Assembly: GCA_004026145.2 (NCBI GenBank)
Contig: CP034993.1
Coordinates: 5,326,465 to 5,390,464 of the forward strand
Origin: Takifugu bimaculatus
Taxonomy: Eukaryota > Chordata > Actinopteri > Tetraodontiformes > Tetraodontidae
Direction: 5' to 3'
Length of the DNA stretch: 64,000 nucleotides
Shown: positions 1-9,500 of the stretch, one piece after another
Layout: every line of letters begins with the position of its first letter
Position numbering within the stretch: position 1 is the stretch's first letter
Translations under genes and position numbers: made by a program
Notes under the pieces: model-generated
Seen by the model: the letters and a program-made list of their open reading frames with translations, nothing else
Database searches by the model: none
What the model was told of the DNA's origin: nothing

Positions 1-228
1 TATATTCTGATATGTATATTGTATTCACCCTCTGTACTATGTACAGGTACACAGAGGCCGAGTATCCATTTATCTGGATTGTTGTAAATATACATCCTCT
101 TTGTATATCCCAAATCCTGTTCTATTTGATTTTATCTTATTTTTATCTGCGTGCTCTTGCTGTTGTTGCACTATAAATTTCCCCGTATGGGACAATAAAG
201 GATCTAAATCTGAATCTGAATCATAGCC
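1..228 (+). mobile_element. 3' tail of a Rex1-like LINE (5' part outside window or truncated)
   Basis: The stretch matches, block for block, the 3' untranslated end of the LINE copy at 9500-11020: the same AT-rich stretch around ATATTCTGATATGTATATT, then TTGCACTATAAATTTCCCC, a GGGACAATAAAGG block and a short repeat of AATCTG units as the tail. It carries no coding sequence. Family assignment to the Rex1/CR1 group rests on the linked coding part of the other copy. The tail end touches the minus-strand PB1 pseudogene, so it probably inserted into or next to it. Confidence 0.7.
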
Positions 229-765
229 TCTGCAGCCAAGCTAATCTGTTTGGTACTAGGGTAGGCTTTATGCTTGTATATTTCAGCAGCCATTCCATCC
301 AGTATGTTGAGCTTTTGAACCCTGGTCAACCTGATAGTTTTTTCACTCTCTCATATTGACAGAGTTGCCCTCTCTAAGAGCATGCTCCAACTCAAAGGAG
401 AAATTTGGAACAACGAAGATGTCTGGCCATCTGCAAAGTTGCTCTGGTGATTCTGTGTTATTGGACAGTAAAATATTGCATCCTTGCTCATTGAATTCAG
501 ATCTGACTCAATAATTCTAACTATTTTAATGGTTCCCTTAAATAGTAGGTCATCAATGTTAACCAAATTGCAGAGGGCATTGTCAAATTCTGGGTCTTGA
601 AACTGAAGGCAAAAGTAATATAACAGATTCAATTTGTCCTTCACCTCAACTATGAGGGCATTTACAGTTTCATGGCGGGAGGTCAAAATAAGCAGTCACA
701 TTATCAAGGATGACTCTCAGTTTAAGAGTATCAGATGTCTCCATTTACACCATGTTGGGAAACCT
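220..765 (-). pseudogene. PB1-domain gene remnant (fish SAMD3-like family), frameshifted
   Basis: On the minus strand a candidate ATG at 744 is followed by METSDTLKLRVILDN, then a frameshift near 675, then an open stretch (686-351) with VEVKDKLNL and the acidic signature QDPEFDNALCNLVNIDDL followed by KGTIKIVRI. That arrangement, a ubiquitin-like beta-grasp with a C-terminal acidic OPCA-like motif, is typical of PB1 domains. After a stop near 351 a second coding-like block (about 320-230) reads RLTRVQKLNILDGMAAEIYK. This order resembles an expanded fish family often named SAM domain-containing protein 3-like; I recognise it by pattern, and no SAM domain is visible here. A possible AG acceptor lies near 763. 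The frameshift, the stop and the abutting LINE tail indicate a dead copy. PB1 call fairly sure, family name less so. Confidence 0.55.
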
Positions 766-1130
766 GAAACATATCAAAAGAGAAAAAAAGCTCTCTACTC
801 CCTAAACTACGCACATATCAATATAGCCACTGGGTACATTGTTGTTTCTCATTACTGTGCAGAACTTTAAACACACATGTAGTCAACCCAACAATTTTCT
901 GACTTTAAGAAGTGCACAAAGCACATGCTTGGTGTGGTCTTCTTTATTCAGACGCTGCAATGGAATGTTTAGTTGTCAGAATTAGCCTGCCACAAACTTT
1001 GTAGGCGGTCTCTGGCATTTGGTCAGTTAGCTGACTCAGAGATTTCACAGAATGGCTCTTGCTTTTATGGTCTGTTAGCTCATATGACCACAAATGCTCA
1101 ATGCACCAGGTTTCATAGTCTTTCAACAGA
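766..1130. other. No gene recognised
   Basis: AT-rich sequence with only short chance frames. I see no splice-bounded coding block or repeat family I can name. Confidence 0.5.
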
Positions 1131-1156
1131 AAATCTATCTATCTATCTATCTATAG
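1131..1156. repeat. (ATCT)n microsatellite
   Basis: About six tandem ATCT units. It abuts the end of a minus-strand L2 fragment, where L2 tails elsewhere in the window also carry tetranucleotide repeats. Confidence 0.9.
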
Positions 1157-1240
1157 CATGTTTTACAATCAAAATTGTTTCTAGGCGCTTTCCAGAATCC
1201 CAGGGCCTAACCCCAAACAAGCAACAGTGGCAAGGAATTG
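1157..1240 (-). mobile_element. L2 LINE 3' end fragment
   Basis: The block TTTTACAATCAAAATTGTTT followed by GGCGCTTTCCAGAATCCCAG and CAAGCAACAGTGGCAAGGA is the reverse complement of the L2 3' terminus at 24026-24120. It is a very short truncated copy ending in the ATCT array. Confidence 0.8.
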
Positions 1241-1490
1241 TGAATTTGTGACAATAATGCATTTTATTCACAAACAGGCAATTAATTGTGCTCGAACGCC
1301 TGCAGTCTGGCCCCATCATTGCGTCAGCACGCACAACCTCACGGGGTTGTGGCTCTGTGTCCAAACACATCCAGAGCCCCTTTAAAATGCCGATGGTGCG
1401 TTCAATGGTGGAGTGACTGCGCGCATCCATCTGATTGAATAAAATTTCCTGTGGAGTCTGAGGGTTGGTCAGTGGTGTCAACAAGCGACT
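1241..1490 (-). pseudogene. PIF/Harbinger transposase C-terminal fragment
   Basis: The minus-strand frame contains TPLTNPQTPQEILFNQ, then ARSHSTIERTIGILKGLW. This is the characteristic C-terminal part of Harbinger (HARBI1-like) DDE transposases, where the last catalytic acidic residue lies in the R-x-x-x-E-R-x-I-G-x-L-K motif. No start, no upstream DDE residues and no terminal inverted repeats are present. It is squeezed between the L2 end fragment and the broken gypsy pol, so it is a decayed internal piece. A second Harbinger copy lies at 57.2-58.1 kb. Confidence 0.65.
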
Positions 1491-1499
1491 CTCGGGTGA

Positions 1500-2660
1500 C
1501 TACCCAGATCATTAGTATGTTAATGGTCCACAAAGGCTATATTTTCCCCTGTCCCCGCGCCACCACGAACCCCAGGAAGGAAATTGAGGAGGTGTTGAAT
1601 TTGCATTTCTCGGCCTTAACGAAAAGCCGGTTCTCCAGGAGCCATTGGAGAAGGAGCCGGGCATGCTGGACGTGATCCTCCTCAGACTCGGAAAAGATCA
1701 ATATATCGTCTAGGTAAGCAAAAATGAACTTATTCAGCATGTCCCGGAGCACGTCATTGATAAGGGCCTGAAACACGGCGGGGGCATTGGTGAGTCCGAA
1801 AGGCATCACAAGATACTTGAAATGGCCCAAAGGGGTGTTGAAAGCAGTTTTTCACTCGTCCCCCTCTCGAATCCGCACTAGGTGGTATGCGCTGCGAAGG
1901 TCCTGTTTAGAAAAAACCTGGGCCCGATGGAGAGGGGCGAAGGCTGCGTCGAGGAGAGGCAGTGGATACTTCTTCTTGATAGTAATTTCATTCAGGGACC
2001 AATAGTCAATGCAGGAGCGCAAGGTTCCATCTTTCTTTTGCAAGAAGAAAAATCTGGCCCCAACTGGGGAGGAGGAGGGCCGAATCAGGCCAGACGCTAG
2101 GGACTCCCCAATATAGGCCTCCCGTTCCGACCTGGAGAGGTTGTAAAGTCGGCTAGATGGTAAAGTGGCCCCGGGGAGGAGATCGATGGCACAGACGTAC
2201 AGGTGATGGGGGCGGAAGGGAGAGCGCACGCTTCTTGCAGAAAACCTCGCCTAGATCATGGTATTCCCTTGGGACCTGGGACAGATCGGGGATCTCCTGG
2301 GCGGGTGCCGAGGCCCCTGACAAGGAGGTGACCGCCGAACGAAGACAGCTCATCAGTCTCCCGGTAGGCCAGTCGAACTGAGAGTTGTGTAGAGCCAGCC
2401 ACGGGGACCCAAGGACTCCGGTGGACGAAGAGGACCGGATGAGGAAGAAATGGATTTGTTCCCGATGATACCCTGATTGCCTGGGTCCGGTGGGTTATCC
2501 TAGCCAGGACCTCCCCGTCAATACCCAGAATGGTCTTCGGTTCGGGCAGCGTCTCGAGGGGAAGGCGGACCTGCCGGGCCAGGTCCTGGCTGATGAAGTT
2601 GCCATCTGCACCTGGTTGACACCGTCTCCTGCCCCCAAAGGAACGTGCCAAACAGGGTTC
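1500..2660 (-). pseudogene. Gypsy (chromovirus-like) pol remnant: protease and reverse transcriptase
   Basis: Read on the minus strand the order is a protease region (about 2651-2500, GADGNFISQDLARQVRLP), a linker with EIPDLSQVPREYHDLGEVF, then reverse transcriptase blocks: a segment with KKKYPLPLLDAAF and SKQDLRSAYHLVRI (about 2060-1860), then GHFKYLVMPFGLTNAPAVFQ and the catalytic box FAYLDDILIF (about 1830-1700). The catalytic YLDD is intact, but the protease active-site block reads QPGADG where family members have an Asp-Ser-Gly start, so its Asp is not seen. The reading frame jumps at least three times (near 2500, 2230 and 1850). Sequence ends near 1537 after SISFLGFVV, so RNase H and integrase are missing. 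An old, inactive Ty3/gypsy copy. Confidence 0.85.
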
Positions 2661-3640
2661 GATGGGCCGGAGGTGAGCAGGAGGAAGATCCGCTCGCCAG
2701 CACTCCTGCCAGTGTTGACGAGCTTAGTCTTTTGGCAGTCGTCGAGGAGATGGCCTGCATGGCCACAATAGATGCACAACCCAGCTGATCGCCGGCGCAG
2801 ACGTTCCGACTGGGTTAGACGCGTTCGGCCAAACTGCATTGGTTCACAGGTAGAAGCCTCAGGAGCTGGAACAGGATCGGAGGCTGACGAGTCCACGGTG
2901 GTCTCCCTCGGCCTGAAGAACCTCCCTGAAGCTCTCACCGCCCGCTCGCTCATCCAATGCCGGCGTCTCTCCTGAAGTCGATTATCTAAGTGAGTAGCCA
3001 GGCCAATGAGCGCCTCCAGGCTCCCATGGTCCTCCCTCGCTGCTAACTCGTCTTTCAGATTGTCCGAGAGCCCCTGCGCGAAAACTCCCCGAAGCGCCGC
3101 GTCGTTCCAGCCGCTTCAGGGAGCGAGGATGCGGAAACGAATCGAGTAGTCAGGGACGGAGCTGGAACCCTGGTGCAGGGACAGGATCTGGGAGGATGCT
3201 TCGCTGCTCTAGACGGGATGGTTGAAAACATGTCTTAATTCCGCCGTAAAAGCCGGAAAACTGGAGGACACGGGGGTCTGGTTCTCCGGCACGGCTATGG
3301 CCCATTGTGCCGCTCTCCCGGAGAGAAGGTTTACGATGAAGGCAATCTTTGCCCTGTCGCTGGGGTATGTGAGGGGCTAGAGATCGAAAAACAAGTGAGC
3401 ACTGGAGCAAGAAAAAGGCACACGCACCCGCCTCTCCGGAATACCACTCAGGGACGGGAACGTAGGGCTCCCACAGATTCCGCCTCCTGCTCTGCCTGTC
3501 CCGAGGCGAGCAGGTCCGTCACGCTGGCGTTAAGAGTCTGGAGGGAGGTCCAAATGGAGCTGGTCATGTTGACCCAGCAAGCTCCCCTGAGCCTCCAAAG
3601 TGTGGCACACTGCGTCCTGGTCCGCCGGATCCATACTGGT
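2480..3640 (-). pseudogene. Gypsy gag remnant with zinc knuckle
   Basis: Upstream of the pol remnant on the minus strand, a candidate gag start ATG is at 3634-3632 (MDPADQDAVCHTLEAQG). Stops interrupt it, then about 3350-3150 reads LLSGRAAQWAIAVPENQTP and later SVPDYSIRFRILAP, both typical capsid-region text of fish sushi-like gypsy elements. The C-terminal block (2953-2495) contains RTRLTQSERLRRR and a CCHC zinc knuckle, CIYCGHAGHLLDDC (Cys-x2-Cys-x4-His-x4-Cys), near 2780. Several in-frame stops and frameshifts are visible. Gag would package the element RNA; this copy cannot encode it. Confidence 0.8.
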
Positions 3641-4110
3641 TGGCGTGTGATGTTAGTTGTGCCACGACCCGAAAGCAGGCAGCACGCAGTGGCGGATTGG
3701 TTTCCGAGAAGTTTTATTGAAGCTTACAAGAGTTGTTGAAAATCAAAAGACATGGAGACCACGACAAAATTCTAATCAAGTTCACAAAGAAAAAACTCAC
3801 AACAATAATCCCGAGCGAGGTCAAAAAACTAGTCCGTGAAGAAAGACACAAACAATGATCAAGAAACGGGGTCAAAACTAATCCAGGAAGAAAAAGTCAC
3901 AACAATAATCCAGCAGAGCGTAGTCGGGGTTTCGCTAGGAAACAAAACACTCCAACGCTGGCAAACCGTGAGTACAGTCCATAAATAGGTGGCTAGATTA
4001 CCAATAGGCTGCAGGTGCGACAGTCCACAGCACCAGCTGCGGCTGGGGCACGGCTCCACCACGCCACCTGCAGGAAGAAACCCACGATAGAGTTACCAGA
4101 AGCTGGGAAC
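3641..4110 (-). other. Probable gypsy 5' leader or LTR-related sequence, unclassified
   Basis: The stretch directly upstream (minus sense) of the gag start has no coding signal. It contains a GC-poor run with repeated AACAATAATCC words and, at 4005-4075, a block GGCTGCAGGTGCGACAGTCC. Its position suggests the leader and perhaps the LTR of the minus-strand gypsy copy, but no matching second LTR is in the window. Confidence 0.3.
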
Positions 4111-4111
4111 C

Positions 4112-4645
4112 TGTCATGTGGTCTGTTAAATATTAGATCTCTTGTAAATTCCACGACCTGATAGCTGATCATCACATTGATTTATTTTTCCTTACTGACC
4201 TGGCTTCAGGAGAAGGAGTATGTTAGCTTAAATGAATCTACTCCTCCTACCCATCTTAATGATCTTATTCCTCATGTTACTGGTCAAGGAGGGGGAGTGG
4301 CAGTAATCTATCACTCCAAGTTATTAATTAATCCTAGACCCAAACATGGCTCCAGTTCATTTGAAAGCCTGACTCTTGCCATCACCCATCTGAACTGTAA
4401 GGCAGAAAAGCCACTTGTAAGGCAGAAAAGCCAGCCCCTGCTGGGCCACATTCAGAGTTCCTGTCTGAGTTCTCTGACTTCTTATCTGACTAAAGTCATT
4501 ATTATTGGACACTTTAACATCCATGTAGACGTTGTAAATGACAGCTTTAAAAATGGCTTCATTTAAATACTTGAGTCAGTTGCTTTACTTCATCCAATAC
4601 GTGTGTCAGTGTTCCCTCAGAACCCACTCCTAGCGGATCATTTTG
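4112..4645 (+). pseudogene. L2 LINE endonuclease fragment
   Basis: From GTCTGTTAAATATTAGATCTC the sequence follows the L2 endonuclease region of the copy at 17366-18000. The frame at 4177-4566 reads EYVSLNESTPPTHLN, then GQGGGVAVIYHSKLLINPRP, then IIIGHFNIHVDVV, where family members have GDFN; the Asp of that catalytic motif is replaced by His here. An internal partial repeat around 4399-4430 (AGGCAGAAAAGCCA twice) and a deletion remove part of the middle. Truncated at both ends. Confidence 0.85.
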
Positions 4646-4655
4646 TGTGGGTGTG

Positions 4656-4690
4656 TGTGCCTGTATGTGTGTGTGTGTGTGTGTGTATGC
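4656..4690. repeat. (GT)n microsatellite
   Basis: GT-rich run of about 30 bases with few interruptions, directly after the L2 fragment. Confidence 0.85.
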
Positions 4691-6440
4691 TCTTAAAACA
4701 ACATTGAAACATGGAAGTCATGTTTCTAAATAATCACATTCTGAGGGGCATGTAAACGTGTCAGATCTGATTTTTACAATATCTTTTTCTCCCAATCGGC
4801 AGATTATTATGGTCATGTAAAGATTCTCGAACAAGCAGGGCACCAATGTTGATCGGAGGGATGAATCAGAATCCTCAGGCCCAGTGATGACGTGAGTCTT
4901 TTGCTCGGGACTTTTATAATATATAAGCACTGACCTTACAGTTAAAACAAAAAACAAAAAAATCCTCCCTTCATTAATAGCCCTGATTGAGATGACAACT
5001 AGTTCATTTATTTGATCTTTATATGAATTTGTGCTGTGATGTAAACCCTAACCTCCCTGTAGTAAAGCCTTTATTTTAGCATGTCCAATGTCTGCCAGAG
5101 AGGCTACCAGCTGTTTGAAAGTTGATAACAATAAGTAGAACCCAACCAGGGGCTGTGTTGCTTTTTCTTTTCTTTCCATTAATGTCATTATCTTTCCCCC
5201 CTAAGGTGAAAATGACTATGCTGCCTGGCTTTATGCATTTCTTATGCACCTAAATATGTTCTTAAAGAACACCATTCACTCAGGAGAGTGACAGTATGGA
5301 ACCCACACTACAAACACAAACTACATTACTTAAAATTTGTGTAGACTGTAGGATAAATTAGTGTGTCCAATAAAGTGCCCCTGTCTATATTAAAGACATC
5401 TGTATCAGCAAGTTTTGGGTATTATGAGCAAAGTCGTGCTTGAATTATTTATGCAAATAGACGGATTGAATATACTTCAGTGGGTGCAGATGACAGAGTG
5501 TGAGGTAAAGTGGGGTAAAGGCGCCTGGCTTATATGTGGCTCAACGTGAACGCGCCACAAAACTCACTGATGCTTTGTAACAGCTCACTTTGAAGCCCTC
5601 TGAGGGAAGACTGTGGAGAAAAGCCTCTGACTAATTCAAGACATTTGTAGTAAAGTACTCAGCTCCTCCCTTATGCCTTCGTCCCCATCTTCTCTTTTTT
5701 TCACCTTTTATCCCTTTGCTGTGTTCTGAATATCTTTGCCCTGTGCACTTGTGAAGAACCAGTTTTAAATCTTTAATACTTAAGACATTTATAGAAACGA
5801 CACAACGTGAAGGTCTACAAATAATACATTAAGAATGGGCTTTGCTGTAGCTTATTGCTGTCAAGTTTCATCATTCTTCCAGTCTAATCCTGAAAAGTAC
5901 CTCTGTGAATAAAAGGCAGGCTGATGTTGCCTTTGCCCTCAATATTAACCAGCATTTCTAAAGAATTATAGAAATAATCGTGAATGTAATCATTTGTGCA
6001 GACTCCATGTCGTTTAACTTCATTGATGATCAGCTTTGTGTCTCTTTGACCTCCTTTTTGAAATAAAGTCATAAATAGAAATGATATCAACAGATTTAAA
6101 AAGTTCATGAGATCAGGACCTGTCATATTATTCCAGTTGTGCTGATATAACTGGTTTAAAAGTCTGAATTCAGATCTCATAGGTGGAAGTCCTGTCTTTC
6201 CCTGCAGGTTGTCTATGGGGATAAACTCAAGAGCCAAGCTGGGCCTCAAGATGAAACACTGTTTGGTCAGTGAAATTCAGATTTTGATAAAAGGAGAAGT
6301 GCCATGATGAGATGATCAAGGCAGATTCACCGATGGACTGGAGAGCAGAACAGGCAACAATGAAGCCTGTTCAGCCAGGTGACCTGTTTGTGGCACTAGG
6401 TGGTATGCTGGTGGTGACCTGTTTTTGCGAGTCGCAGCCT
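4691..6440. other. No recognised gene
   Basis: AT-rich DNA. A 121-codon minus-strand frame at 6249-5884 starts MRPSLALEFIPIDNLQ; I do not recognise it, it shows no domain signature, and nothing around it supports expression. The rest contains only short chance frames. Confidence 0.5.
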
Positions 6441-6545
6441 GTAACAGCAGCTCCTGCTCACCTTTGAGCTTTTCTTTACTTTTGCTGTTGCGCTGTAAAT
6501 TTCCCCGTGTGGGACAAATAAAGGAAATCTGAATCTGAATCTTGT
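6441..6545 (+). mobile_element. Rex1-like LINE 3' tail fragment
   Basis: The end TTTTGCTGTTGCGCTGTAAA, then TTTCCCCGTGTGGGACAAAT and AAAGGAAATCTGAATCTGAA, matches the 3' tails at 1-228 and 10940-11020. It is a severely 5'-truncated insertion, as expected for target-primed reverse transcription. Confidence 0.75.
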
Positions 6546-6939
6546 GACTGGAGGGTCGTTAATCTCTCACTATGGAGGAGTGTGAATCCAAACATTTACA
6601 ATTATATTGCTTGATGACTTTGGTGATAAAGGAAACCACACCATGCTCATCTGTGCACTACATATATTGAGGAATGATGTGTCTACACAATTAAAGTTAT
6701 CCTAAATTGCTCATTTGTGAAGTTATTTTTGTTTGTATGTTTGTAATGTCAGACATGATATATAAACAGACAAACAAAAAAATGAAAGGAAACCCTTAAC
6801 CAATCAAGTGTGTTCAGTCCTTTATTTAAAGCACGAAGGGTGCTTTATACACTGCATTTGTTTGTAATCATTATAATAGCAGTGATTATAGTATAATGTT
6901 AATACATTATTGTAGCCATAAGGGGGTACAAGAGGAGGA

Positions 6940-7165
6940 AGGTGTGTCCATAGGAAGAGAGAGAAGAGGAACGCCAAGAGTCTAGGAAATAAGAGTCGGG
7001 ACTTTGGATGTTGGAACTATGACAGGAAAAGGTAGAGAGTTGGTTGAAATAATGCAGAGGAGGAAAGTATACACTCTGTGTGTCCAGGAAACCAGGTAGA
7101 AAGGTAGCAAGGATAGACGTTTAGTTGCAGGGTTCAAGTTGTTCTATCATGGTGAAGATATAAAC
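6940..7165 (+). pseudogene. RTE-type LINE endonuclease N-terminal fragment
   Basis: Translation of about 6985-7150 gives RVGTLDVGTMTGKGRELVE, then the catalytic-site text LCVQETR, then GFKLFYHG, with one small deletion after the QETR block. This is the first catalytic region of the apurinic/apyrimidinic endonuclease of RTE/BovB-group LINEs (the Glu of QET is a metal ligand in the family). Only the first 60 or so residues remain; the continuation does not follow. Confidence 0.7.
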
Positions 7166-7379
7166 TTGCATGTACTAGTGTGGAGTTGCAGGGCGAGTCG
7201 AGTCGACATTTCCATGCACAACAGTAGTCGAACATACCTCAAGAGCTAGTAAGACCAATGGGCCATCCCTATAACTTGGTGTTGTGCCAGGGAGGTGACG
7301 CAAACAACATAAGGAGCAGAAACAAAAACCAAGGAAGCAGCCTCTCAGATAAAACATCCTCTCAGATAAAGCAGCCCTC

Positions 7380-8420
7380 TCCATAAAATAGCCGAGCTGG
7401 AGCTGCTGATGACAAAGAATCACCACACTGTGGACTGTTGTGTGATGATAATCACGGAAACCGGGCTCCACTTGCTTATTCCAAACAAAGCTGTACGGCT
7501 AATGCGCCCGTACAATGCACCGCTTCGACTCAACCGGCAAGGCCAGAGATGGTGGACTCTACATTTATGTTCATCAAGGTTGGTGCACAAACAGTACAGT
7601 TTTAATACTCACTGTTCTCTCGAGCTAGATGATGGTGATGACTGTTATGTGCAGGCCATTTTATCTCCAGAGAGAGCTAACGAGAGTGCTTGTCACCGCT
7701 GTGTATATACCCCCCACAGCTATTGTTAGTATAGCTCTCTCCCAACTCCATGACATAATATGTGGACAGCAGATGAAGCACGCCTGTTTCTGGATATTTT
7801 AATCCGGCCTGTTTGAAAACAGTTTAACATCAAATTTTGTGCAATATGTTAAAGGACCCACCAGGGGTACTAACACAATGGACCGGACCTATTCATATCT
7901 GAAGGAGGCATACAGAACAATACCCCTCCCCCATTTGGGCATGTCTGATTATATATAACTGTTCAGTTTGCCATCAGGTTAAGAATTAAATCAGCCAGGA
8001 AAACTGTCAGAATCTGTCTGAAGATGCATTCAGCCAGCTCTAGGACTACTTTGAAAATACAGATTGGGCCAGTCTTTGATCATCTAGACCTAAATGAACA
8101 CACGGAGATTGTCTTATTTTACACTAAGACCTGCACTGATAATGTTATAATGACTAAACAGATCCAAGCGTTCAAAAAAGAGAAACTCTGCATTAATGGG
8201 GGGGATGCGATCTGAGAGGCCTGAGATTCTGACTTTAAAGCTGGTGACCTGTATGCCATGGCCAGGGCTAACTTGAAAAGGGGGATCAAAAATGCTAAAA
8301 TGTATCACAAAATAAAAGTGGAGAAACAACTGGCTGACAACAACACAGGGCAAGTGTGGCAGGTTTACAGACCCTAACACACTACAGGGGCAATCCTTCT
8401 AATGTAACGAACATTGACGC
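7380..8420 (+). pseudogene. Jockey/Rex1-group LINE endonuclease region, heavily decayed
   Basis: With frame changes, the sequence reads GLYIYVHQGWCTNSTV (about 7553-7600), a block with YVKGPTRGTNTMDRTYSYLK (about 7838-7905) and IPLPHLGMSDY (about 7920-7952). The layout (endonuclease, then the IPPSA-like and SDH-like motifs) is the same as in the 9.5 kb and 21 kb LINEs but the text differs, so it is a separate family in the same group. Stops and frameshifts are numerous. The insertion ends near 8420 where an L2 piece begins. Confidence 0.65.
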
Positions 8421-8423
8421 CTA

Positions 8424-8916
8424 ACATCTAGTCTCTCTGTGAGGAATCTTGGAGTAACTTTTGAGCAAAATCTCTTCTTCAACTCACTAATTAAAACAGT
8501 CTCTAGAAGTGCCTTTTTTCACCTGGGGAACATCACAAAGATCAGGAAACTACTGACACGGCAAGATGTCGAAAAGTTGGTCCATGCATTTGTTACTTCT
8601 AGGCTGGACTATTGTAATTCGTTATTATCAGGGTGTCCAAACAACTCTTTAAGAAGCCTCTAGCTGATCCAAAATACTGCAGGTAGAGTTGTGACAGGTA
8701 ACTGACAAAAGAGAACACATTTCTCCTGTACTGGCGTCTCTTCATTGGCTGCCCGTTAAATTTAGAATACTTTTCAAAATCCTTCTTCTGACCTACAAGG
8801 TCCTCAGAGGCCTAGCTTCATCCTACCTGGAGGAGATAGTGACAATTTACCAGCCCAATAGATCGCTTCCGCTCTCAGAATGCTGGTCTTCTTGTGGTCC
8901 CCAGAGTCTCTAGAAG
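8424..8916 (+). pseudogene. L2 LINE reverse transcriptase C-terminal fragment
   Basis: From CATCTAGTCTCTCTGTGAGG the DNA follows the L2 copy at 19589-20075 closely. The frame at 8439-8663 reads RNLGVTFEQNLFFNS, then HAFVTSRLDYCNSLLSGCPN; later frames continue to the conserved PVLA-LHWLPVKFRI region. A TAG at 8661 and small indels break it. It stops abruptly where the pogo-like terminal sequence begins at about 8917. Confidence 0.85.
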
Positions 8917-9335
8917 TATTGTATTTTCACGACTATAAGGCGCACCTAAAACACTGAGATTTTGTCAAAAATCGACACTGCACCTTATAATATGGTGCGC
9001 CTTGTGTGTGGAATGAGTTCCAAAATCTGCTGTGTGCCTTTGGTAGGGGCACTACGGTAAACACTCCGCCCATCGATTAGCGGCACACCTACGCGTAAGG
9101 ATCCCCTAAAATGGCGTCAGTCAAGCGATACGCGTATGAGGCTTACTTTAAACTGTAGGCCATCGAACATGCGGCTGAAAATGGCAATCGAGCAGCTGCA
9201 AGACATTTTAATGTAAATGAGTCCATGGTCAGGAAGTGGAGAAAACAAGAAAGTGAACGAAAGTGAGGAAGTCGAAGCTGAGTTTCCGAGGGAACAAAGC
9301 AACGTGGAGTAGTGTATATATTCAAGCACTCAGTA
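8917..9335 (+). mobile_element. pogo-like DNA transposon, 5' end with transposase N-terminus
   Basis: The left end, TTGTATTTTCACGACTATAA then GGCGCACC, with a second inverted GGTGCGCC at about 8994, is typical of fish pogo-type termini. At 9111 an ATG opens MASVKRYAYEAYFKL, a stop, then AIEHAAENGNRAAARHFNVN and ESMVRKWRKQ: a helix-turn-helix DNA-binding head of pogo-class transposases. Further stops follow (near 9265) and the DDE catalytic core is missing, so this is a 3'-truncated remnant. Confidence 0.65.
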
Positions 9336-9500
9336 TCATAGCAATATGTGGGTTTTTTTTGTTTTGTTTTTTTTAGTCAATCAAACAATTGGGCCACACT
9401 CTTTGCCTTGTACATGCACTACTGTCTCTGCTAGCCCTGTACCAAAATGGCAGCACTATAGAAACTAATGCAGCCTGGGCATCATTTTCAAGTCTACCAT
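9336..9500. other. Short spacer, no gene
   Basis: Contains a T-rich run (9353-9375) and no recognised coding sequence. Confidence 0.5.

Noticed and set aside
2490..3839. Several plus-strand frames over the gypsy gag-pol
   Set aside because: Antisense shadows; the minus strand carries the zinc knuckle, protease and RT motifs.
5884..6249. 121-codon minus-strand frame
   Set aside because: No recognised domain, no paralogue in the window, no splice or promoter context; its length is possible by chance in this DNA.
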